Assembly: GCA_027064585.1 (NCBI GenBank)
Contig: JAMOPI010000017.1
Coordinates: forward strand, 1-47,368
DNA: 47,368 nt
From: Candidatus Desulfofervidaceae bacterium
GTDB lineage: Bacteria > Desulfobacterota > Desulfofervidia > Desulfofervidales > Desulfofervidaceae
Direction: 5' to 3'
The notes beneath the pieces were generated by a model that was not told where the DNA came from, searched no databases, and saw nothing but the letters and a program-made list of their open reading frames with translations. Below are positions 17,435 through 25,091 of the stretch, piece by piece. Positions within the stretch are counted from its first letter, which is position 1. Every line of letters begins with the position of its first letter. Made by a program: the position numbers and the translations under genes.

Positions 17435-18478
17435 TTAAGGCAAGATTTTTATCTTGCCGTGTTCACTATCTGCGCAGACGCAACCGACAATGGCTGCCTC
17501 CTCCACACCTTCATCTTTAAGCTGCTGCAAACAGACTTGGGCCTCTTTTTCAGGAAGGGCAATGATGAGACCACCAGAAGTCTGGGCATCAAAGAGAAGG
17601 TCAAGGGTAAGGGATGGAATTTCTCCCTTAACTTCTACCAGTTGTTCACAAAAGTTTTTGTTGGCATAGCTTCCTGCTGGAATAAGTCCCATAGAAGCAT
17701 ATTCTATGGCCTCAGGGATAATGGGTACCTTACTTGTCCAAATTTCTATCTCTTTTCTAGATCCCCTTGCCATTTCCAGCAAGTGCCCTCCCAGGCCAAA
17801 ACCAGTCACATCGGTGCAGGCATGGACATGAAACCTGGTCATTACTTCGGCTGGCTTGGCGTTTAGGGTAGCTGTAATTTTGACAAGCTTTTTTAATGCC
17901 TCTTCACTCGCCATATTTCCCTTTACGGCTGTCGCTAATACCCCTGTCCCTAAAGGCTTGGTGAGGATAAGAAAGTCGCCTACCTGCGCACCTTTGTTGG
18001 TTAAGATCTTTTCTGGATGCACAATGCCAGTAACTGAAAGTCCATATTTGATCTCTGGATCCTCTACACTGTGTCCCCCTATCAAAATAGCCCCTGCCTC
18101 TTGAACTTTATCCATACCTCCTTGCAGGATGTCTTTTAATATTTCTTTAGGCATGTCTTTAATAGGAAAACAAACGATATTCATGGCGAGAAGTGGTTTT
18201 CCACCCATAGCATAGACATCACTTAGGGCATTGGCAGCCGCAACCTGGCCAAAGGAATAAGGATCGTCTACAATAGGGGTAAAGAAATCCAGCGTTTGGA
18301 TAAGGGCAATTTCTTCTGTCAGTTTATATACACCAGCATCGTCGGCCGTCTCATATCCCACCAGCAAGTTGGGATGAGACAGCCTGGGCAGTTGCGCCAT
18401 TATCTCTGCCAGGTCCCCTGGACTGAGTTTGGCCGCTCAGCCAGCAGCCTTTACCTTTTCAGTTAACCGGTAAGCCAT
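17435..18478 (-). CDS. selD: Selenide, water dikinase, selenocysteine-containing
   Basis: A 347-residue enzyme making selenophosphate from selenide and ATP, the selenium donor for selenocysteine. It reads from the ATG at 18478 through an in-frame UGA (18437-18439) at residue 14. This is the catalytic Cys/Sec position in the SelD N-terminus, giving A-A-G-U-A-A-K before LSPGDLAEIM. A start at 18400 after the UGA would remove the catalytic loop, so it is rejected. ATP-site motifs TADDAG, VYAMGG and GGHS follow, then TDVTGFGLGGH. The ATG lies 20 nt inside the end of the upstream selenoprotein gene, with AGAAGGGG before it. A GGCAAGAT-TTTT-ATCTTGCC hairpin overlaps its last codons. Confidence 0.95.
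18409..18439 (-). promoter_or_regulatory. bSECIS-like element in selD with UGA codon
   Basis: The UGA is at 18437-18439. Fifteen bases later a stem CCAGG/CCTGG (18417-18421 and 18409-18413) closes a GGA loop. The loop starts 20 nt after the UGA with G first, within the published range for bacterial SECIS elements (loop 16-37 nt away, a G in the first two loop positions). Confidence 0.75.
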
Positions 18479-18974
18479 ACCCCTTCTCTTTTAATTGTTG
18501 AAGCAATGGTTGCATTTTTTGAAGATCAAGCCCCATTCCCACAGGGGCATAATCTTTGGCCAAGGCCAGTCTTTTTTTAAAGCATAGCATTAACTCACAG
18601 GGTAAACAATAATTATTGTTCTGTTTATGTCGTTGCCAAAAGGTATCTAAATCAAGTTCACTCTCTTTTAAGCCTAAAAAGCTTGTTTTTTGGTCTTTAT
18701 CATAAAGATACACATATGTCTGATTGTTAAACACAAGTTCTATTAACAAATAACGCTCGTCTTCAAGCCGTTTTTTTATTTCCATCTCACTACTATGCTC
18801 TTCTAAAAATTCACAAATCCACCGCTCTTTTAACGCCTCTATATCGTCTCTATACTCTTCTATCGGCTGTGCTAGCCCGCAATCACGGCAGACTACCTTG
18901 GCCTTGGCTCAGCGTCCTTTAATCTCCGCCCTACCTCCACAGATATGACATTTAAGAAATTCCTTTTCTTTCAC
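18459..18974 (-). CDS. Unrecognised zinc-ribbon selenoprotein encoded upstream of selD
   Basis: A 171-residue protein when read from GTG at 18974 through an in-frame UGA at 18909-18911 (Sec22). Residues 9-32 look like a zinc ribbon with Sec in the middle: C9-x2-C12, U22, C29-x2-C32. The region 40-115 is charged and helical then beta-like, and a CLPCELMLC cluster lies at 123-131. Reading only from the ATG at 18785 gives a 108-residue fragment without the ribbon, which is unlikely to be the real gene. The end overlaps the selD start by 20 nt. I do not recognise the family. A redox or selenium-handling role linked to SelD is an inference; a regulator with a redox-active Sec is an alternative. 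Confidence 0.72.
18873..18911 (-). promoter_or_regulatory. bSECIS-like element in the new selenoprotein gene
   Basis: The UGA lies at 18909-18911. Thirteen bases later an 8-bp stem (TAGTCTGC at 18888-18895 with GCGGGCTA at 18873-18880, including three G-U pairs) closes a 7-nt loop CGTGATT. The loop starts 21 nt after the UGA and has G second, satisfying the usual bacterial SECIS rules. Confidence 0.68.
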
Positions 18975-18980
18975 AATGTT

Positions 18981-19009
18981 ATTATAAATAACTTTTTCTA
19001 AACTGTCAA
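18981..19009 (-). promoter_or_regulatory. Perfect consensus sigma-70 promoter of selenoprotein-selD unit
   Basis: TTGACA (19004-19009), a 17-nt spacer and TATAAT (18981-18986) match consensus at all twelve positions. Only six bases separate the -10 from the GTG at 18974, so transcription should start at or within a base or two of the start codon and the message would be leaderless. No ribosome-binding sequence precedes the GTG. Confidence 0.75.
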
Positions 19010-19028
19010 ATAACCTTTCTTAATCTTT

Positions 19029-19403
19029 CTATCCCTTCCACAAACCATGTAAATTGCAATAGGCCCTCGCTATAACCTTTTCTGCCTCCACTTTAAAGAC
19101 TGCCTCTGGCGCTTCTCCCGGATGTAAAAACTGGCGGTAAGTCTTACCATCGGCAATAAGCTCAATCCACTCAATGTAATGCTTTTCTTCCATCGGATGG
19201 GTTGCACTGCCTACCTTTATTTTATACCCACCTTCTATCTTCTCTATCACCGGCACATGTTTTTCCTTAGCCGCATCCATAGTGTTTTCTTCATAAAGCT
19301 TCATGGGCTGTCCACAGCAGACAAGTTCACCCTTACCCTCATGCAGCACTTCTACTATGTTTCCACATACCTCGCATTTGTAAATTTGCAACTTCTTTGG
19401 CAT
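19029..19403 (-). CDS. dfx: Desulfoferrodoxin (superoxide reductase)
   Basis: A 124-residue two-iron protein that reduces superoxide to peroxide without making oxygen. Residues 1-38 are the desulforedoxin domain with Cys ligands at C9-x2-C12 and the CC pair near 29. The catalytic Fe(His)4Cys site follows: [14 protein letters not shown] and CNLHGLW at the C-terminus. The ribosome site GGAGG lies eight bases before the ATG. It follows the octaheme cytochrome gene after 63 nt and probably belongs to the same redox-defence unit. Its peroxide product is a plausible substrate for the selenoperoxiredoxin encoded at 22091-22705. Confidence 0.95.
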   Translation of the reverse strand: MPKKLQIYKCEVCGNIVEVLHEGKGELVCCGQPMKLYEENTMDAAKEKHVPVIEKIEGGYKIKVGSATHPMEEKHYIEWIELIADGKTYRQFLHPGEAPEAVFKVEAEKVIARAYCNLHGLWKG

Positions 19404-19466
19404 TTTTACACACCTCCTTTATTTTTTAAAAAAAGCACCAAGGCTTAGAACTTCCCAAATATGTTC

Positions 19467-20957
19467 CTACTTTTTCTGTAAGGCATTTCCTTTCACACGC
19501 AACCAGTCACGCATTTGCTGGATGTTTTTGGTTGCATACCAGCGACCAAAAGCAAAAGTACCGTAGTCATAACCCATCATCGCGGCGCTATAACGAATAG
19601 AGTTTTCAAAGAAAAGCCATTGTTCAGCCCACATTCTTTCTATAGGTTCATCAAAGAGTAAACCTTTTTGCGGTAGTCCTTTTTCTACCCCTGTCTGCCA
19701 TGCCTTTAAGAGGATTTTTGTGGCGGTCAGGGTGCGTTTATTCGTTTCTTTTATTGTCTGGTCTAGGCGGCGAAAGTGGCCTGCTACCCAGTTTTGGCTA
19801 TGGCAGCTTTGGCAAATTTTCATCATTCTCTGTCTTCTTTTCTGCATTTCGTCTTTTGAAATGAGAAATTTTACGGCAGGTTCACCGGTTAAACTCACGG
19901 GCAAGGGTAGGCCTTGCTCATTTCTGACCACGCTTGTATCTGGAAATTTGGGCTGAGGATGGGCATAGATGCCAAAAATCCTTATTGCCAAACGGTCGTT
20001 AAACTGATGCGTGCGTGGGGCAATCATATTACCGTTTTCATCTACCAAAAGGCTGGCATGACAGGTAGCACAAGTAGGGGCAGTAAAGTCTTTGCCAATG
20101 ACCCAAGGCGTGTGGTTGAAATTCCAGGATTTAGCTTGCGATTTAAAGATCGCCCCATGTGGGCTGACGCTATAAACTTTATATGCTGGCACATCTGGCC
20201 CTTTATGACATTGAACGCAGGTATAGGGCTTACGGGCCATGGCGATAGAAAAGCTATGTCTGGTATGGCAAGAGGCACAACTACCCACAGAACCATCAGG
20301 GTTAACCCGCCCTACGCCCTGGTTAGGCCAGCCCGTTAAGACAGGAAAGCTCATCTTTCCTAGCTCAGTTTCTTTTTTCCTTAGGCCCTTTACCTGGATA
20401 ATCGTGCCATGACAGGCAAGACAGGCATCTGCCTGGGCTTCTTGGCCCAATGGACTTTGTCTTAGTTTTCCCTCTTGTATTTGGGGCATGGCTATTACTG
20501 TTTCTACCAGCTGTTTATAGACAGGATTACCCATTAAATCTTGATAGGCATGGGCCATTTTGTTTTTGCTATACTGAGAAGTCTCCTTAGCATGACAGGT
20601 AACACAATCTCTGGGCGTAACAATTACATGCACTTGAAAGCCGTTATGGGCAAAGGTGTCTTTATGTATCTGGGGATTAAGGGTATGGCATTCAGCACAT
20701 CCAATGACATGCTTGGCTAGTTTTGCTGGCACTTTGTTTACAGAGATTTTTCGTGCAAGTTTGTCTTTTTTTAGGGCCTCTTTTGGGGTTATCTGGGCGT
20801 GTCTGCTTTTTTCCCAGTTAGCCACAATGCCAGGGGTAACTAGGCGATGACAGTCCAGACATGTTTCTGTCTCCTCACTCACCGGAGCGGCCATACCCAA
20901 AACAGGCCAACTCAAAAGGAAACAAAAAAGTAAAATTAAAATGCGCATCGTTTTCAT
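19467..20957 (-). CDS. Periplasmic octaheme c-type cytochrome, HAO-related
   Basis: A 496-residue secreted cytochrome with a signal peptide (residues 1-23) and eight CXXCH sites starting at C33, C87, C118, C179, C227, C247, C296 and C382. Spacing and the segments TRHSFSIAMARKP and TAPTCATCH match the hydroxylamine-oxidoreductase family and the second octaheme protein at 25749-27110. The C-terminal region reads GYDYGTF: the Asp-Tyr pair remains but the WHGF that follows in the relative is absent, so its chemistry may differ. It overlaps the ferritin-like gene by 4 nt, unlike typical HAO operons. Likely substrates (nitrite, hydroxylamine, NO, sulfite) cannot be told apart from sequence. Confidence 0.88.
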   Translation of the reverse strand: MKTMRILILLFCFLLSWPVLGMAAPVSEETETCLDCHRLVTPGIVANWEKSRHAQITPKEALKKDKLARKISVNKVPAKLAKHVIGCAECHTLNPQIHKDTFAHNGFQVHVIVTPRDCVTCHAKETSQYSKNKMAHAYQDLMGNPVYKQLVETVIAMPQIQEGKLRQSPLGQEAQADACLACHGTIIQVKGLRKKETELGKMSFPVLTGWPNQGVGRVNPDGSVGSCASCHTRHSFSIAMARKPYTCVQCHKGPDVPAYKVYSVSPHGAIFKSQAKSWNFNHTPWVIGKDFTAPTCATCHASLLVDENGNMIAPRTHQFNDRLAIRIFGIYAHPQPKFPDTSVVRNEQGLPLPVSLTGEPAVKFLISKDEMQKRRQRMMKICQSCHSQNWVAGHFRRLDQTIKETNKRTLTATKILLKAWQTGVEKGLPQKGLLFDEPIERMWAEQWLFFENSIRYSAAMMGYDYGTFAFGRWYATKNIQQMRDWLRVKGNALQKK

Positions 20958-21391
20958 CCTTCAATCCCCTCTTCTAGTATCTTCTTTATTTCGGCAAAAA
21001 GTTTGTGATGGCGCTCTTCATCGGCAAGAATATCTTCATAGATCGCCTTTGTCTCTGTATCCCCTTCTTCCTCACATATGGCAATGTGACGCTTATACAT
21101 AGCAATGGCCTCATCTTCAATGGCCATATCTAACTTTATCATTTTTGAAAAATCTGTTTCCCAAATAACTTTACTTGACTTTATGCTCTCCTGTCCACCC
21201 AAGGCCACAATCCGTTTAGAAAAGGCCTCTATATGCTTCATCTCTTCTACCGCAATACGTTCCAACATCTCACGGGCAATAGGATGTGTCTTTTTGGGAA
21301 AGCGATAATGTTGACCCATATATTGAAAAACAGCCCCAATCTCCCGCTCTACGGCTTCGTTAAGAATACCAATAATTCTTTCTTTATTCAT
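20954..21391 (-). CDS. Ferritin-like diiron protein
   Basis: A 145-residue four-helix protein of the ferritin/bacterioferritin-like superfamily. Diiron ligands fit EREIGA (first helix), EEMKHIE (second), AIEDEAI (third) and DEERHHK (fourth), giving the E...ExxH repeats of this fold. It has no C-terminal rubredoxin domain, so it is not a classical rubrerythrin. It should oxidise or store iron, or remove peroxide. It overlaps the HEAT-protein gene by 8 nt and the octaheme cytochrome gene by 4 nt, a strong sign of one transcript. Confidence 0.82.
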   Translation of the reverse strand: MNKERIIGILNEAVEREIGAVFQYMGQHYRFPKKTHPIAREMLERIAVEEMKHIEAFSKRIVALGGQESIKSSKVIWETDFSKMIKLDMAIEDEAIAMYKRHIAICEEEGDTETKAIYEDILADEERHHKLFAEIKKILEEGIEG

Positions 21392-22046
21392 TTCTCCCTC
21401 TCCTTATTTTATCTTTGGCCTCTTTAGCCCATTCGCCTAAGGTCTTTTCACAAAAATCTCCCAGATAAATCCTTACCTTCTCTGAGCGTGCGGTCAAATT
21501 TTCTAAATACGGCAACGCAGGTGCAAAGCCTACTTCCCCCATTGCCCAGGCGGCAAGACCAAGCACTTCAGGGGCATCGCTTTGAAACACCTCTAATACC
21601 TTATCTTTAAAAAAGGCTACATCCTCTTTTAAACGCTTACCCAAACGGCCTATTCCCCATAGACCCCCTTTAACCAAGGGAGGCTCTTCTAAGGCATGAT
21701 AAAGCATCATACTACCATAAGGAGTTATTAGCTCTGGAATGTTAACGATAATTTCCGCAATTGTTTGGGGAGAAAACCAACCGACACCGCCAGATTCATC
21801 ATTCATAGACCAAAAAAGATTGCGTATAAACTCGCGCACCCTATCTTTTTTGCCATCTTGCCACCAAATCTGCATCAATTTGCCGATAGCTTCTACCGCG
21901 GCCCAACAGATCCTCTCATCGGCGTCATAAAGGCAAGAGCGTAAGACCTTCCATCTACGCGGATGGTCTCGGCATAAAGAAATTATTTGCGCATGGTCTT
22001 TTTGTAACAGTAAATTTTTTATTTCTTGTTTAATTTGTCTTTTCAT
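21384..22046 (-). CDS. HEAT-repeat-like protein (DVU0298-like)
   Basis: A 220-residue soluble alpha-helical protein with HEAT/PBS-lyase-type repeats, for example DADERICWAAVEAIGKL (about 42-58) and DAPEVLGLAAWAMGEVG (about 157-173). It resembles a small family known from sulfate reducers (DVU0298-like, from memory). Its function is unknown; such repeats usually form protein-protein scaffolds. No ribosome site precedes the ATG, which lies 9 nt beyond a terminator-like hairpin, so it may depend on read-through from the peroxiredoxin gene. It is the first of a coupled set with the ferritin-like and cytochrome genes. Confidence 0.72.
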   Translation of the reverse strand: MKRQIKQEIKNLLLQKDHAQIISLCRDHPRRWKVLRSCLYDADERICWAAVEAIGKLMQIWWQDGKKDRVREFIRNLFWSMNDESGGVGWFSPQTIAEIIVNIPELITPYGSMMLYHALEEPPLVKGGLWGIGRLGKRLKEDVAFFKDKVLEVFQSDAPEVLGLAAWAMGEVGFAPALPYLENLTARSEKVRIYLGDFCEKTLGEWAKEAKDKIRRGRNE

Positions 22047-22054
22047 TCATAAGC

Positions 22055-22084
22055 AAAAAGGGCTGCCATTTTATGACAGCCCTT
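22055..22084 (-). terminator. Hairpin terminator or attenuator after the peroxiredoxin gene
   Basis: On the minus strand GGGCTGTCA pairs with TGGCAGCCC around a short loop, followed by CTTTTTG. The U-run is short and the next gene starts 9 nt later, so partial read-through is likely. Confidence 0.7.
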
Positions 22085-22090
22085 ATCTAA

Positions 22091-22705
22091 TCAATCCTTA
22101 AAGGCCTCTTCTGGCCTCCAGACCTTCCATACATTGCCTACAAGCGCAGGTCCTGGTTTAAGCACTGTCTTCCCTGGACGCCAGCCAGATGGACATACTT
22201 CTTTGGCACCCGTTTTACGCACATGCTGGTATGCCTGGAGTTGGCGAATAAGCTCACTTACATTTCTGCCTACAGGTGGGGATAAGATTTCTATTGCCTG
22301 GATGACACCATCAGGATCAATAATAAACCTTCCCCGGACATTAATGCCTGCACTTTCATCATAGACACCATATTGTTTCCCAATCTTCCCGCCAGGATCA
22401 GAAAGCATGGGATAAGGCACCCCACCTTCTACCATCTTAGAAAGTTCGCCCTCTTGCCAAATCTTATGGGCAAACTGGGTATCAGTGCTAATGGCTAATA
22501 CCTCTGCCCCTAACTCTTTAATCTCATTGTATTTTACGGCAACCGCCGTAAGCTCTGTCGGTCAGACAAAAGTGAAATCCGCCGGGTAGAAACACAAAAC
22601 TACCCATTTGCCTTTATAATCAGAAAGTTTGACCTTTTTAAACTCTCCGTTAACAAAGGCCATTGTTTCAAAGTCTGGTGCGGGTTGACCTATCATTAAT
22701 GCCAT
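22091..22705 (-). CDS. Peroxiredoxin with selenocysteine at the peroxidatic position
   Basis: A 204-residue AhpC/Prx1-type peroxiredoxin read through an in-frame UGA at 22562-22564. Sec48 occupies the peroxidatic site in DFTFV-U-PTEL, where the family normally has Cys. The resolving Cys is kept in [11 protein letters not shown] near residue 173, so it is a 2-Cys-type enzyme with a Sec-Cys couple. It reduces peroxides in the cytoplasm. The ATG at 22705 has AAGGAGG before it. Translation from the internal methionine at 22435 would lose the active site and is rejected. The promoter carries a PerR/Fur-like palindrome. Confidence 0.95.
22534..22564 (-). promoter_or_regulatory. bSECIS element in the peroxiredoxin gene
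   Basis: Ten bases after the UGA (22562-22564) a perfect 7-bp stem TTACGGC/GCCGTAA (22545-22551, 22534-22540) closes the tetraloop GGTT. The loop begins 17 nt after the UGA. A GGU loop is also the hallmark of the E. coli fdhF SECIS. Confidence 0.85.
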
Positions 22706-22736
22706 TTCTTATCCCTCCTTCTTTATTTTTATTTAC

Positions 22737-22770
22737 ATTTAGAACTATTCTAAATTTTAAATTTTGTCAA
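22737..22770 (-). promoter_or_regulatory. Peroxiredoxin promoter with PerR/Fur-like operator
   Basis: A perfect -35 TTGACA lies at 22765-22770 (minus strand). The 19-bp palindrome ATTTAGAA-3 nt-TTCTAAAT (22737-22755) covers the place expected for the -10, so a bound repressor would block it. Length and half-sites resemble PerR/Fur boxes. The -10 itself is poor. No perR gene is in the window. Confidence 0.55.
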
Positions 22771-22830
22771 GGGTAAATCTGTAGTAGTCTGAACATTAGC
22801 AGCATTAAAAGTAGAAAAATATAGGTAAAA

Positions 22831-23526
22831 TTATTCATCAGGTGGGTGAAAGCGATAGCCTATGCCTGGATGGGTAATGATAAGAGATGGCTTTTCGGGG
22901 TTTAGTTCTATTTTCTGCCGCAGTCTTTGGATGTGAACATCTACGGCACGGCTCCAACGGTAAAGCTTTTTATCAGGCCAAAGCTGCTTTTTAATAAACT
23001 CTCGTCTGAGAATTTCATCTGGATGTGTAGCTAGAAGTTCTAAAAGTTCGTATTCCTTTTGGGTCAATTTAATGAGGTTTCCTTTGAGATATACTTCTCT
23101 TTTCGGCCGCAAGATTTTTAATATACCAAAATCAAGTACTTCTTTAGAGGAAAATGATTTTTGGCTGCGCCGCAAGCAGGCCTTAACGCGAGCGAGGAGT
23201 TCCAGATATTCAAACGGTTTGACCACATAGTCATCTGCCCCACTTTCAAAGCCGCGCAATTTGTCAGAAATGGCATCCCTGGCGGTAAGGATAATAATAG
23301 GCACATCTGATCGCTCCCTTAACTGCTTACAGACCTTAAATCCATCAATATCAGGCAGATTGAGATCAAGGATGACCAAGTCAGGCCGTTTTTTTTCTAC
23401 GGCCTTAATGCCCGCTTCCGCGGTCGTTACACCATAGACCGAAAATCCATCTAATACAAATTGATCTTTTAAAATGGTAAGGATGTCTTCATCATCTTCA
23501 ATGATAAGGATGGTCGTTTCGCTCAT
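22831..23526 (-). CDS. OmpR/PhoB-family response regulator
   Basis: A 231-residue regulator. The receiver domain (about 3-118) has the acidic pair IIEDDED near residue 10, the phospho-acceptor Asp in LDLNLPDIDG (about 55), the switch Thr in ILTARD and Lys in VVKPFEY. A winged-helix DNA-binding domain (about 130-228) ends with RGVDVHIQRLRQK-like spacing and GIGYRF. The sensor kinase gene downstream in the map (upstream in transcription) overlaps it by 29 nt. It probably controls the divergent cytochrome operon, whose promoter has 11-bp-spaced repeats. Confidence 0.93.
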   Translation of the reverse strand: MSETTILIIEDDEDILTILKDQFVLDGFSVYGVTTAEAGIKAVEKKRPDLVILDLNLPDIDGFKVCKQLRERSDVPIIILTARDAISDKLRGFESGADDYVVKPFEYLELLARVKACLRRSQKSFSSKEVLDFGILKILRPKREVYLKGNLIKLTQKEYELLELLATHPDEILRREFIKKQLWPDKKLYRWSRAVDVHIQRLRQKIELNPEKPSLIITHPGIGYRFHPPDE

Positions 23527-25048
23527 TTTCCTCTCCCAAAGGTAAACTTACATTAAACACAATTCCCTCATGCTCTGGCCTACTAATCCAGATTTTGCCG
23601 CCGTGGACCTCAATAAGCCCTTTGCAAATAGCAAGTCCTAAGCCAATACCTTCTTTTTCTTTGCCCCGATAGAATTTTTGAAAAACCAGGTCCCATTCCT
23701 GTTCAGGAATACCAGGGCCAAAATCCTCTATGCTAATGATAACTTGATCCTCTTGCGGCTTGACCTTAACCCACACTTCTTTACCTGGAGGTGAAAATTT
23801 AATGGCGTTACTTAGCAAGTTTAAAATTACCTGCTGTATGCGTTCTTTGTCAAAAGCAAGCATAATATTTTGTTTAGGTGGATGAAAAAGAATTTTTATC
23901 TTCTTTTTCCAAGCTAGAGGAGTGGCCATAAAGATGGCTTCTTCAATTGTTTTTAAAAGGTCATTTTGCTCTTTTTTTAATTCCAGTTGGCCACTTTCTA
24001 ATTTGGCACAGTCAAGCAGATCTCTGATCATCTGAGAGAGTTTATTTACATTTTTCTGGATAATGGCCAAATAAAGTTTATTTTTGCCATCTTTATCTGT
24101 CCGCAAAAGCAACTCTACGGCGCCTTTAATGGCTGTAACCGGTGTCTTTAAATCATGCGTAATATTTGAAAAAAATTCTGATTTAAACTGCTCTGTCTTT
24201 TTCAACTCTTCATAGGCCCTAGTCAATTCAGCCGTAGCCTCTTTTACCTTTTTTTCCAATCCCCTTTGATGCGTGGCCAACCTTTCCACCATCTGGTTGA
24301 AGCTTTGGGCCAGTCTTTCCCATTCATCTTTGGTCTGAAGCTCTACACGTATATCCAAATCTCCCCTTTCAATTTCTTGAGAGGCTTGAATAAAGCTATT
24401 TAAAGGTTTCAAGATGAATACGCGCAGCCAATAGCATAAAAGGAAGAAGACAACGAAAAGGGTACTCATCAAGCCCATAATGAGGAAAAATTGATTTCTC
24501 TTAAATTCGGCAAACACAGAGGCTGCCGAAAAAGAAATACTGATACAACCTGGTATCCTTTGCTTTCTCATCTGCCAATGACAGTTTGCACATTCTCTTT
24601 TGACCACCAATGGGGCAGCATAACGAAACAGAGGACCTGTAGGTGTATAGACAATCTTCCATACCTCCTTGGCCTTGCTTTTTTGAAACTTTAAGATCGC
24701 CTCTTTTTCAAAATTATCTGGTTGATGTATGGACTGATGCGCGTTAATAACCGCAATTTTTATCTGATAAGGAAGCTTTTTTTGAGCAAAATCGGCAATT
24801 TCTCTTGTAAAATGAGAGGGGGTTAAAAACAAATAGCGTTCATTTTTTTTAAGATAAATGCCTCCGTGCAAAGATATCCATTGGCGTGTAAGGGCGATAT
24901 AATGATAAATACCTTCTGCCTGATACCGCAGTTGTTCTATAAAAAACTGTTTCTGTTTTTGGGAAAGCCAGAAAAAGAAGACCAACCAAAATAGGGCCAA
25001 AACGAGAAAGAAACAGAGGATGATTTTTTTGCCTAAAGTAGAAAGCAT
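23498..25048 (-). CDS. Sensor histidine kinase with periplasmic c-type heme (DUF3365/Tll0287-like) domain
   Basis: A 516-residue membrane kinase from ATG 25048; a TTG at 25096 would add 16 residues. TM1 is about residues 8-28 and TM2 about 187-208. The periplasmic part holds RECANCHWQ at 151-159, a c-type heme site, ending in RIPGCISISFS as in DUF3365 sensor domains. HAMP is about 211-263. The dimerisation helix has the phospho-acceptor His298 in ITHDLKTP. The ATPase domain has NLLSNAIKFSP, DFGPGIP and GIGLGLAICKG. It should sense redox state or a small ligand at heme (inference) and phosphorylate the coupled regulator. Confidence 0.9.
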   Translation of the reverse strand: MLSTLGKKIILCFFLVLALFWLVFFFWLSQKQKQFFIEQLRYQAEGIYHYIALTRQWISLHGGIYLKKNERYLFLTPSHFTREIADFAQKKLPYQIKIAVINAHQSIHQPDNFEKEAILKFQKSKAKEVWKIVYTPTGPLFRYAAPLVVKRECANCHWQMRKQRIPGCISISFSAASVFAEFKRNQFFLIMGLMSTLFVVFFLLCYWLRVFILKPLNSFIQASQEIERGDLDIRVELQTKDEWERLAQSFNQMVERLATHQRGLEKKVKEATAELTRAYEELKKTEQFKSEFFSNITHDLKTPVTAIKGAVELLLRTDKDGKNKLYLAIIQKNVNKLSQMIRDLLDCAKLESGQLELKKEQNDLLKTIEEAIFMATPLAWKKKIKILFHPPKQNIMLAFDKERIQQVILNLLSNAIKFSPPGKEVWVKVKPQEDQVIISIEDFGPGIPEQEWDLVFQKFYRGKEKEGIGLGLAICKGLIEVHGGKIWISRPEHEGIVFNVSLPLGEENERNDHPYH

Positions 25049-25053
25049 TTTAT

Positions 25054-25091
25054 TGTTACAAAAAATTAACAAAAAATTAACAAACTTTAAC
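25054..25091. promoter_or_regulatory. 11-bp direct repeats between kinase and cytochrome operon
   Basis: TTAC/TTAAC units recur near 25055, 25066, 25077 and 25087, with spacing 11, 11 and 10 bases and A-rich gaps. Direct repeats once per helical turn are the usual sites of PhoB/OmpR-type regulators. They sit in the shared upstream region of the two-component genes and the NapC-octaheme genes. Confidence 0.5.

Noticed and set aside
17439-17458. A strong terminator of selD
   Set aside because: The 8-bp stem is perfect but it overlaps the last codons and is followed only by mixed A/T sequence, so the evidence is noted under selD without a separate feature.
18459-18785. A separate 108-residue gene starting at 18785
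   Set aside because: It is the part of the longer frame after the UGA; it has no ribosome site, loses the zinc ribbon, and the promoter and SECIS-like hairpin point to a start at 18974.
22091-22435. A truncated peroxiredoxin pseudogene
   Set aside because: The UGA lies precisely at the catalytic residue and has a canonical SECIS hairpin; the rest of the frame is intact with a good ribosome site.
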